A stretch of 64,000 nucleotides of DNA, taken from Pseudomonadota bacterium. GTDB lineage: Bacteria > Pseudomonadota > Gammaproteobacteria > Steroidobacterales > Steroidobacteraceae. The stretch is taken from positions 1 through 64,000 of the forward strand of contig JAEZFW010000069.1 in the NCBI GenBank assembly GCA_023417315.1, given 5' to 3'. Below the pieces are notes generated by a model. The model did not search any database and had not been told where the DNA came from. It worked only from the letters and a program-made list of their open reading frames with translations. The translations under genes were made by a program, and so were the position numbers. The first letter of the stretch is position 1. Each line of letters opens with the position of its first letter. Below are positions 51,348 through 58,985 of the stretch, piece by piece.

Positions 51348-52382
51348 TTATTGCCGGCGCTCGCGAGCACGCAATGGGCAGTCGGTACCGACTGCGTAAC
51401 CGTGTCGGCAAGCGATGGCGACGTGGCCGGTGACGCTCTGTTTCACCGCTTCCAACTGTTCTGCGCCGATGCGCCCGTCACACGCTCGACAATGCTCGGC
51501 GACCGCAAGCATGACGGCCGGCTCGACACCCTCGCCCATCGGCGCACCACGCTCGAGCGCCGCGAGCCCGAATGTCACCGAGATGCTGGGCTCGACTCCC
51601 GAAAAGCTTGCAAGCGCGTTCAGCAATCGCTCCTTGATCGCGGGACCGTCCGAGATACTCGCTTCGGGCAACACGACACTGAAGACGACTTCCGAGTCGG
51701 ACTGCACTCGCCCTACCCAATCGACGTGCGCGCGAATCACGCGCGCGAGCGTCTGCGCTACTTCGCGCACGAGCTCGACCGTAAGCGCTCGCTCTCGATC
51801 CCTGATGCCCACGGTAATCATCGTGAGGGGACGCCCGTAACGTTCCGCTCGGCGAATCTCCGAGTGCAATCGAGCATGCGTCTCGCGGGGCGTGAATGCG
51901 CCCGACTCGACATCGACGGAAACGGATTGCTCGAGCGCCGCCTGAGCTTCCTTCAGCGAGCGACGCAGCGCGAGCGTGTTGAAGCCCGCGTTGATGCGCG
52001 CGAACAGCTCGGCGTCGGGCACGCTCTTCGTCAGATAGTCATCGATGCCGGATGCATACCCGCGCTCGAAGTCAGCCCCCGACTCCCGCGTCGTCAACAT
52101 GATCAGGTAGGTATCCACCCCGCGGTCACGGATCGTTTCGCAAAGAACGAGACCGTCCATGACGGGCATCTGCCAATCGGTGATGACGATCGGGCACCAG
52201 CGCTGCTCGAGCACACGAAGCGCTTCGGCACCATCGGTTGCCTGTAGAACCTCGAAGCCCGCGGTCGTGAGGCGATCGGCCATCAACTCGAGCTCGAGCT
52301 CATCGTCATCCACGAGCAAGATTCGCGTAGGCAGAGCGCGCGTCAGCACGGACATCCTAGTCGCCATCGCATCCGCACCCAT
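51348..52382 (-). CDS. Response regulator with degenerate GGDEF-like domain
   Basis: This protein of about 344 residues has an N-terminal receiver domain (RILLVDDDELELELMADRL ... VITDWQMPVMDG, then LTTRES and DDYLTKSV with the conserved Lys). The C-terminal half has a GGDEF-type fold: FTPRETHARLHSEIRRAERYGRPLTMI, then VGRVQSDSEVVFSVVLPEA, where the GGDEF signature is replaced by QSDSE. It therefore should not make cyclic di-GMP. The start is uncertain: ATG codons lie at 52382, 52367 and 52352. It lies between leuS and lptE. Confidence 0.85.
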   Translation of the reverse strand: MGADAMATRMSVLTRALPTRILLVDDDELELELMADRLTTAGFEVLQATDGAEALRVLEQRWCPIVITDWQMPVMDGLVLCETIRDRGVDTYLIMLTTRESGADFERGYASGIDDYLTKSVPDAELFARINAGFNTLALRRSLKEAQAALEQSVSVDVESGAFTPRETHARLHSEIRRAERYGRPLTMITVGIRDRERALTVELVREVAQTLARVIRAHVDWVGRVQSDSEVVFSVVLPEASISDGPAIKERLLNALASFSGVEPSISVTFGLAALERGAPMGEGVEPAVMLAVAEHCRACDGRIGAEQLEAVKQSVTGHVAIACRHGYAVGTDCPLRARERRQ

Positions 52383-52555
52383 CCCCGTTTTTGCTCCCAC
52401 GTTCGCCCGCCCAGTCCAGCAGCAATTATGCGCAGCGAGTGTGCATCCCGGCACAGCGAACGAGTATCAGCCGTGCCGGCGCTGGTGCGTGAGGGAAAAC
52501 CTTAAGCGCTCGAAAGAACGTGAAAAAGCTGCGTTCGCAGCGGAGCGTTCGCGGC

Positions 52556-55288
52556 TCAAACGACGACGTTTACGAGCTTTCCCTTGACGACGATCACCTT
52601 GCGTATGGGCTTGCCTTCCGTCCATTTCTGGACGTTCACATCCCCGAGTGCGGCATTTCTGACATCATCGTCTGCAGCGTCGGCCGGCACGCTCACCCGC
52701 CCGCGCAACTTCCCGTTCACCTGCACCACCACTTCGATCGTGTCCTGCACGAGCGCCTGCGGATCAGGCTTCGGCCAAGCGCGATCGATGAGCGGATCGT
52801 TCGCATGGCCCAATGCCTCCCACAGCGCCTGACTGGCGTGAGGCACGATGGGCGAGAGCATCTGCACGATCAGCTCCAGCGCCTCCTGCACGATCTCACG
52901 GCCTTGCGGCGATGAATCGTCGAACTTCGACAATGAGTTCATGAGCTCCATCACCGCAGCGATTGCGGTGTTGAACACACGCCGTCTGCCGAGATCGTCC
53001 GTCACTTTCGCGAGCGTCGCATGCGCGGCGCGGCGGAGCGCGCGGTGAGCGTCTGTCAGGTCGCTGGCGGGCGGCAACTGGTTACTGGCCAGAGAAGATG
53101 TTTCCGGACTCGAAGTCTGGTCGTTTGCCAGTGGCCGGTGGCCAGTTTGCCCGCTGGAAACATGCTCATACACCATCCTCCACAACCGCCGCATGAAGCG
53201 CGCGGCGCCTTCGACGCCGTCGTCGGACCACTCGAGCGTGTCTTCCGGCGGCGCTTTGAACATCATGAACAGGCGAATGCTGTCGGCACCGTATTGCGTA
53301 ACGAGCTGCTGCGGATCGACGCCGTTGTTCTTCGACTTCGACATCGTGCGCATGCCTTCCCACTCTACGGCCTGACCGTCGGCTTTCAAGCGAGCACCGG
53401 TGCGCGCGCCTTTCTCGTCGAATGAGACTTCCACATCCGCGGGATTGAAATACTGGATGCGGCCGTCGGGCGTGCGGCGCGAGTAGATGTCGTTCAGCAC
53501 CATGCCCTGCGTGAGGAGATTCTCGAAAGGTTCGACGACTCTGATGAGCCCAAGGTCATGCATCACGCGCGTCCAGAATCGCGAGTACAACAAATGCAGA
53601 ATCGCGTGCTCGATGCCGCCGATGTACTGATCGACGGGCATCCAATAGTTGGAGCGCTCATCCACCATCGCAGCGTCGTTGTTCGCGCTCGCAAAGCGCA
53701 TGAAATACCAAGACGAGTCCACGAAGGTGTCCATCGTGTCGGTCTCGCGCTTCGCATCCGCGCCGCATTTGGGACATTTGCAGTTGAGGAACGCAGGCGT
53801 TTTCGCGAGCGGATTGCCGCTGCCGTCCGGCACGAGACCCTCCGGCAGCACGACCGGAAGATCCGAATCGGGCACAGGCACATCGCCGCACTTGGGGCAA
53901 TGAATCAGCGGGATGGGACAACCCCAGTAGCGTTGCCGCGAGATGCCCCAATCGCGCAGACGCCACTGCACTTGTTTTTCGCCGAGCCCATTCGCTTGCA
54001 GATCGGCCGCGATCGCATCGACAGCTTGCTCGTAGCTGAAGCCATCGTACTTACCGGAGTTGATGCAGACGCCATATGACTCAAAGGCCGGATCCCAGCG
54101 CTCAGGGACAGGGTTGCCGGGGATCGGGTTCTGGGTAATGGCCGGAGGATCAGCGCTCGGATTCTGGCCAGTGCCCAGCGCCCAGGGCCCAGAGCCCGTA
54201 TCGATCACTTGCGTGATCGGCAGTCCATACTTCTTCGCAAAATGGAAATCGCGCTCGTCGTGCGCAGGCACGCCCATCACGGCGCCTTCGCCGTACGTCA
54301 TCAAGACGTAATTACCGATCCACACCGGCACTTGCGCGCCGCTGATCGGGTGCGTCACGAACAAGCCGGTGGGCAGGCCTTTCTTTTCCATCACCGCGAG
54401 CTCCGCTTCCATGGCGGTGCCGCGTTTGCATTCTTCGATGAACTCCGCGAGCGCAGGATTGGATTTCGCGGCATACGTCGCGAGCGGATGTTCTGCCGCG
54501 ACAGCACAAAAAGTCACGCCCATCAACGTGTCTGCGCGGGTGGTGAACACGCTCAAGAGTCGACGCTTACCTTCGAGCTCATACGGAAAGCTGAGCCGCA
54601 CGCCTTCGCTGCGCCCGATCCAGTTTGCCTGCATGGTGCGCACACGCTCAGGCCAGCCAGGAAGCTTCTCGAGTGCAGCAAGCAAATCCTGCGCGTATTC
54701 CGTAATGCGCAGGTAGTACATCGGAATTTCGCGCTTCTCGACGACCGCGCCCGTACGCCACCCCTTGCCGTCGATGACCTGCTCGTTCGCGAGCACGGTC
54801 TGGTCGACCGGGTCCCAATTCACGACGCCGGTCTTCTTATAAGCGATGCCCTTCTCGAGCATTCGCAAGAACAACCATTGATTCCACTTGTAGTAGCTCG
54901 GGTCGCACGTCGCGACTTCGCGCTCCCAGTCGATTGCGAAGCCGAGTGACTTGAGCTGGCTCTTCATGTACGCGATGTTTTCGTGCGTCCACTTCGCCGG
55001 CGGCACGCCGTTCTGCATCGCCGCGTTCTCCGCCGGCAGACCAAACGCGTCCCAGCCCATCGGCTGCAGGACGTTGTACCCCTGCATCCGCATGAAGCGG
55101 GTGATCACATCGCCGATCGTGTAGTTGCGCACATGGCCCATGTGCAGCCTGCCGCTCGGGTAAGGGAACATGGACAGGCAGTAATACTTCGGCTTCTTGG
55201 GATCTTCGCTCACCTGAAAGGCATTGCGCTCGGCCCAAAATGCCTGCACATGTGCCTCTACCGCGGCCGGTTCGTAACGCTCTTGCAT
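52556..55288 (-). CDS. leuS: Leucyl-tRNA synthetase with two repeat-encoded insertions
   Basis: This 910-residue class I synthetase charges tRNA-Leu and edits mischarged products. HMGH (49-52) is the HIGH motif. TMSKS (near 649-653) is a variant KMSKS motif. The editing domain (about 220-390), the Cys4 zinc knuckle (CPKCGD ... NCKCPKCG) and the anticodon-binding domain are present. E. coli LeuRS has 860 residues; the extra ~50 lie mostly in two segments rich in Pro, Ser, Gly, Asn: about 364-394 and 710-737. Both are encoded by palindromic repeats like those between genes. The flanking residues align well with E. coli, so the insertions are at tolerated loops. Confidence 0.96.
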   Translation of the reverse strand: MQERYEPAAVEAHVQAFWAERNAFQVSEDPKKPKYYCLSMFPYPSGRLHMGHVRNYTIGDVITRFMRMQGYNVLQPMGWDAFGLPAENAAMQNGVPPAKWTHENIAYMKSQLKSLGFAIDWEREVATCDPSYYKWNQWLFLRMLEKGIAYKKTGVVNWDPVDQTVLANEQVIDGKGWRTGAVVEKREIPMYYLRITEYAQDLLAALEKLPGWPERVRTMQANWIGRSEGVRLSFPYELEGKRRLLSVFTTRADTLMGVTFCAVAAEHPLATYAAKSNPALAEFIEECKRGTAMEAELAVMEKKGLPTGLFVTHPISGAQVPVWIGNYVLMTYGEGAVMGVPAHDERDFHFAKKYGLPITQVIDTGSGPWALGTGQNPSADPPAITQNPIPGNPVPERWDPAFESYGVCINSGKYDGFSYEQAVDAIAADLQANGLGEKQVQWRLRDWGISRQRYWGCPIPLIHCPKCGDVPVPDSDLPVVLPEGLVPDGSGNPLAKTPAFLNCKCPKCGADAKRETDTMDTFVDSSWYFMRFASANNDAAMVDERSNYWMPVDQYIGGIEHAILHLLYSRFWTRVMHDLGLIRVVEPFENLLTQGMVLNDIYSRRTPDGRIQYFNPADVEVSFDEKGARTGARLKADGQAVEWEGMRTMSKSKNNGVDPQQLVTQYGADSIRLFMMFKAPPEDTLEWSDDGVEGAARFMRRLWRMVYEHVSSGQTGHRPLANDQTSSPETSSLASNQLPPASDLTDAHRALRRAAHATLAKVTDDLGRRRVFNTAIAAVMELMNSLSKFDDSSPQGREIVQEALELIVQMLSPIVPHASQALWEALGHANDPLIDRAWPKPDPQALVQDTIEVVVQVNGKLRGRVSVPADAADDDVRNAALGDVNVQKWTEGKPIRKVIVVKGKLVNVVV
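53073..53151. repeat. ACTGGYTA-type palindrome inside leuS
   Basis: GGCAACTGGTTACTGGCCAG (53073-53092) and GGCCGGTGGCCAGTTTGCC (53133-53151) are near-inverse complements, as in the intergenic copy at 24084-24207. The frame remains open through it, adding about 26 residues (rich in Ser, Pro, Leu, Asn) between the VYEH and ALRRAAH segments of LeuRS. Confidence 0.8.
54126..54183. repeat. ACTGGGT-type palindrome inside leuS
   Basis: GGGTTCTGGGTAATGGCC (54126-54143) pairs with GGCCAGTGCCCAGCGCCC (54166-54183) with few mismatches, as in the intergenic copy at 45551-45728. Flanking bases to about 54107 and 54200 look like the same element. It adds about 30 residues (TGQNPS, ITQNPIPGNPVP) near the end of the editing domain. 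Confidence 0.8.
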
Positions 55289-55533
55289 CGAAACTGTCGA
55301 ATTTACGGGTGTTTGGAGGCGGGCAGCCTAATGAGTCTGAGTCGCGGAGTCCACGGGGCAGCCGATGGCACGGACACTTACTCCCCTTTATCTGTTCGGC
55401 CCCTCCCGGTTAAAGAGTGCACAACCACCGGTCGTGCCCGACGTCGCCGACGGGACCGACACGTCCGATCCTGAAACTGAAGAGGGGACGGCGGCCCCGC
55501 GGCGAAGCGTGGTGAAGCGCCGGTTGGGCACCA

Positions 55534-57252
55534 TCAGCCTGACGAGGCAGCAGCCATTCCCGGCAAAGCAAAGCGGAAGACCGCGCCTTCGCCGACGGCG
55601 GAGTCGGCCCAGATGCGGCCGCCGTGGCGTTCGAGGATGCGGCTGACAGTTGCAAGACCAATGCCGGTGCCTTCGAACTCGTCCTGCCGATGCAAACGTT
55701 GAAAGAGGCCGAACAGCTTCGATGCATATTGCATGTCGAAGCCGACGCCGTTGTCCCGAACGTAGACATTCGGCTCCTCGCCGGCTTCGTAGCCGATCTC
55801 GATCATCGCTGGCGTTCGCGACCGCGAGTATTTCAATGCGTTCCCGATCAGGTTGATGAACACCTGCAGCATCATCTCCTCGTCGCACGCCACGGTCGGT
55901 AATGAGGTTATTCGCCACTCGATCTGCCGCTCACCGACATCCGCCGCAAGCATCTCGATCGCTCGTTTGACCAGATCGTTCAGCTGCACACGCTGCAGAT
56001 GCATCTCCACGTGACGCACGCGCGAGAGCGAGAGCAAGCCGTCGATCAGCGCGCTCATGTGCTCCGCGCCGCGGCGGATCTGCTCCATCTGCACCACGAC
56101 GGGCCGCGGTAGCTTGCCCATGCCGCCCGAGCTCAGCATTTGGACTTGCGCGTTGATCGAGCGCAACGGTGAACGTAAGTCATGGGCCACAGAATAGGAG
56201 AAGGTTTCGAGCTCACGATTCGCAAGCTCCAGCTCTTCCGTGCGTTCTCGCACGCGCTCCTCGAGCTCTCGATTCAGCCGACGCACTTCATTTTCCATCG
56301 CGGAGCGACGCGCGATTTCCGACTCGAGCTCGCGGCATCGGGTCGCGTTCTCGTACGCCACCGCGACTTGTGCCGCGAGCGCACGCGCGATTCCAAGATC
56401 TTCTTCGGTGAACGCACCGAGCCCGATGCGGTTGAGCACGCATAGGTATCCATACGTGCGAGATGCTGAGGCAATCGGAACGCCGAGCATGGAGACGAAG
56501 TCGCCCGGCTTGAGATCCGCCGGCTCGATGCGACTTTCGCCCGGCGCCATCGGAAACATCGCAGAGCCGCCCTCTGCCTCCACTACCGTGCGAAGCTCGG
56601 CATACATCTGCGACGAGAGCAGTTGCTTGAGCCCAGTGTCGCTGAGACCGCTCGCGATCGATGACTCTCCTTTGCCTCCCTTGCCAACGAAGACCTGCGC
56701 GCACTGCGCGAGCAGAATCTCGCGCGCCGCATGGCTCGCGCAGCGTGCGATGCCCCTATCTTCCTTTTCAGCGAACAAGCGCCGAGTGAATGCGACCATC
56801 GCATTCAGACGTTCTTGCGCTTCGCGCAAGCAGCGCGTCGCATCCTCCGATAGCTCGGCGTGCTGAGGCGCCTGAGGCGCTGGCCGAGAAGCAAGCGCCT
56901 CCTGCACGACGTTGCGAACGATCTCCACGTCATAGGGCTTCGCGATCGTATTCACGACGCCGAGCGTACGAGCCATCTCGCGCACTTCGCGCTCGTGATA
57001 CGAGGCGGAACAAAAGATGACTGGAATGCGCGCCGTCCGTTGATTCTCGCGAACCTTTCTCACGAGCTCATAGCCGTCCATGCGCGGCATGACGATATCG
57101 GTGATCAGAAGATCCGGTGCCTGTCGGCTCAGAATGTCGAAGGCTTCGAGACCATCGGACGCTTCGAGGACTTGATAACCGCCGCCGAGTAAGAGGATCA
57201 GAAGCTCGCGCGCTTCGGGGTCGTCTTCTGCGACGAGTATCGTTCCTGACAT
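55534..57252 (-). CDS. REC-GAF histidine kinase
   Basis: This 572-residue soluble protein combines a receiver domain (Asp52 in LLITDIVMPRMDG; IAKPYD with its Lys), a GAF-like sensor (about 150-300, ending in ALAAQVAVAYENA), a coiled coil (about 305-350) and a kinase core. The kinase core has His357 in VAHDLRSPLRSI, NLIGNALKYS, DNGVGFDMQYASKLFGLFQRLH and GTGIGL. A receiver at the N-terminus makes it an internal relay member; input could come from the Hpt protein at 50451 or the chemotaxis kinase. The kinase core resembles that of the protein at 5478. Confidence 0.92.
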   Translation of the reverse strand: MSGTILVAEDDPEARELLILLLGGGYQVLEASDGLEAFDILSRQAPDLLITDIVMPRMDGYELVRKVRENQRTARIPVIFCSASYHEREVREMARTLGVVNTIAKPYDVEIVRNVVQEALASRPAPQAPQHAELSEDATRCLREAQERLNAMVAFTRRLFAEKEDRGIARCASHAAREILLAQCAQVFVGKGGKGESSIASGLSDTGLKQLLSSQMYAELRTVVEAEGGSAMFPMAPGESRIEPADLKPGDFVSMLGVPIASASRTYGYLCVLNRIGLGAFTEEDLGIARALAAQVAVAYENATRCRELESEIARRSAMENEVRRLNRELEERVRERTEELELANRELETFSYSVAHDLRSPLRSINAQVQMLSSGGMGKLPRPVVVQMEQIRRGAEHMSALIDGLLSLSRVRHVEMHLQRVQLNDLVKRAIEMLAADVGERQIEWRITSLPTVACDEEMMLQVFINLIGNALKYSRSRTPAMIEIGYEAGEEPNVYVRDNGVGFDMQYASKLFGLFQRLHRQDEFEGTGIGLATVSRILERHGGRIWADSAVGEGAVFRFALPGMAAASSG

Positions 57253-57555
57253 GCCAGCGCGAGCTCTCGTTTCGTTCGTGTGATTAGTAACGCGGAACGA
57301 TGTCGAACGCGGTCCGCAGATGCAATCAGTACGTACCGGCGTAAGCGAACGTTCCTACTACGAACACGCGGCCGCGCGTGAGGGAAACCCTGAACGCGCG
57401 CCGCGTGCACTCAGGCAGTGCGTTTCGGCACGTCATCCTGGGAACGGCGCTTCGATCCAACATGGGGACGGGCCTACCGCCGGCGACGGCGCGCTTCTTC
57501 CTCGTCTCAGTTTCGGCTTCTTGCTCCCGTGGACGCGGGACGAAGGCACGAAGGG
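57253..57555. other. Intergenic stretch with a shared motif
   Basis: Upstream of the REC-GAF kinase, this 303-bp stretch holds GCGTGAGGGAAACCCTGAAC at 57376-57395. A very similar motif lies at 52487-52506, upstream of the response-regulator gene. No gene is supported here. Confidence 0.4.
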
Positions 57556-57770
57556 GCTGACGTCCGGACTTGTTTCAGGAGGTTCGAAAACATGGGCTCG
57601 CGGTGTCTTTCGAATCGATCTGCTCACAGATCGATTTCCCCGAGCGGGTTTGCCATGGATGGCAAACCCAGGCTTGCCAGCAATGCAGGAGCAATTGCGT
57701 CGGCAAGTTTTCGTACCAGGCCTACATGGACGTATTTACGGCCGGTCCTGAAACAAGTCCGAACGTCAGC
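57556..57770. mobile_element. 215-bp element with terminal inverted repeats and hairpins
   Basis: The first 25 bases (57556-57580, GCTGACGTCCGGACTTGTTT then CAGGA) are the inverse complement of the last 25 (57746-57770) with one mismatch. Inside are TTCGAAA/TTTCGAA (57583/57608), AATCGATCTG/CAGATCGATT (57613-57636, 4-nt loop), GGGTTTGCCAT/ATGGCAAACCC (57646-57669, 2-nt loop) and CTTGCC/GGCAAG (57673/57702). There is no protein-coding capacity of note, and no target-site duplication was seen. It could be a MITE-like element or a structured RNA/DNA repeat. It lies between the REC-GAF kinase and HDOD genes. Confidence 0.7.
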
Positions 57771-57835
57771 CCCGCCCCGACGTTGGATGGAAGGCGCAGA
57801 TGAGAAGCCCAGAGCTATAAAGCGCGCGAGAGCGC

Positions 57836-58729
57836 TTAATCACCCAGCGCTGTTCGTAAGAGGGCGATTTCTTCTGCGCAGTCTCTCATGACGTGAACAC
57901 ATTTGGCGTTGTCGAGACCGAGGCGCCAGAAAGCCTTCACGCCTTGCATGTTGAGCTCGAGGTCCGTCTCGTGGCCCACGAAGCTCGACATCATCACCGC
58001 AACCGTGAGCACATCCGCGACATCGGGGTTCCCCGCCTGTCGATCGATGTTCTCGTGCTCGCCGACCGCTTCCGAGATGTGCTCCGGGAAGCCCCAGTTG
58101 TCGATGATCGCTTTGCCTACGTTGGCGTGCCAATCGCGCATCACCTGTCCGAGGGCGGCAGGGTCTTGAAACAGATCCGAATGCTTGTGCGCGCGCGCGA
58201 GGATATAGATCTTGCCCACGTTGTGGATGAGCCCCGCGAGCATCGATTCATCCGCATTGATGCCGCGCGCTCGCGAGGCCACTGCGTAGGCCAGAGCCGC
58301 GACCATCGTCGCCTCCTGCCAGAGCTGCTCGAGCTCCTTCGCGATATGTCTCAGCTCCGCCGCGCGGCGAAGCTGAGCGATCGCGAACGATACGGCCGCC
58401 GTGCGCACGTTATTGTGGCCGATCCGATTCACTGCAGTTTTCAAATCGGAAACCGTGCGTCCGCCGCGATTCATCGCCGCAGAGTTGGCAAGCGTGAACA
58501 CGCGCGCCGCGAGTCCCGCATCGGAGCTCACCACTCGCGCGATCTGTTCGTTCGAGACATCTTCGTCCGCGAGCACCTTGCGAACACGGACCGCGACGTC
58601 GGGGAAAGACGGTAGTTCGACGCGTCCGCGCGAAACCTCTTGCGCAAGCTCGGCCACGAAGGCAAAGGCGTTCGCCGCGCCGGACGGAACGGTCGTGCTC
58701 TCAGCGGAAGTATCAGGGATCATGTTCAT
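57836..58729 (-). CDS. HDOD-domain protein
   Basis: This 297-residue protein carries an HDOD domain: VELPSFPDVAVRVRKVLADED, VVSSDAGLAARVFTLANSA, TVSDLKTAVNRIGHNNVRTAAVSFAI. The metal site of true HD enzymes is altered (LAGLIHNVGKIYILA has His-Asn in place of His-Asp), so it is probably a non-catalytic signalling or scaffold protein, as many HDOD proteins are. It lies between cheB and the REC-GAF kinase, suggesting a sensory role. The tandem ATGs (58729, 58723) leave the start slightly uncertain. Confidence 0.88.
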   Translation of the reverse strand: MNMIPDTSAESTTVPSGAANAFAFVAELAQEVSRGRVELPSFPDVAVRVRKVLADEDVSNEQIARVVSSDAGLAARVFTLANSAAMNRGGRTVSDLKTAVNRIGHNNVRTAAVSFAIAQLRRAAELRHIAKELEQLWQEATMVAALAYAVASRARGINADESMLAGLIHNVGKIYILARAHKHSDLFQDPAALGQVMRDWHANVGKAIIDNWGFPEHISEAVGEHENIDRQAGNPDVADVLTVAVMMSSFVGHETDLELNMQGVKAFWRLGLDNAKCVHVMRDCAEEIALLRTALGD

Positions 58730-58985
58730 GGTTATCGGCAGTTCGAACCGAGGCTAAAGGCCTATTACGGTAAGTCGGTCCTCGGGCCGCAGCTCTCGAT
58801 CGAGCGCTGGCGCAAGCTTGACCTCGCCGACCCGCGATCATCGTAGACATGCAGACTAGCTCGCGCTTCGCGGCGAGCCGTTCCTTGAGAGCAGAAAGCG
58901 TACTGAACCGCTAGCGCGCGAGATACGTCGCCGTTATCAGTTCTGCTCGGTGTAGCCCGAATTCGGACTCCCACGCATGCACCGC

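Noticed and set aside
52556..55288. A frameshift or chimeric assembly in leuS as the cause of the extra segments
   Set aside because: The frame stays open and both flanks align with LeuRS, and the extra segments match repeats found elsewhere, so insertion is the simpler reading.
55289..55533. Segment with GGACACTTACTCCCC, considered as an insertion-sequence end
   Set aside because: No inverted partner or transposase is present, and the similarity is too short to support a call.
57320..57891. Two open frames across the 215-bp inverted-repeat element
   Set aside because: They run through perfect palindromes and have no domain or ribosome binding site; the coding signal is explained by the repeat.
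58705..58750. GCCGATAA resembling a FliA (sigma-28) -10 box before the HDOD gene
   Set aside because: It ends 2 nt before the start codon, and the -35 position reads TTTA instead of TAAA, so transcription would begin inside the gene.
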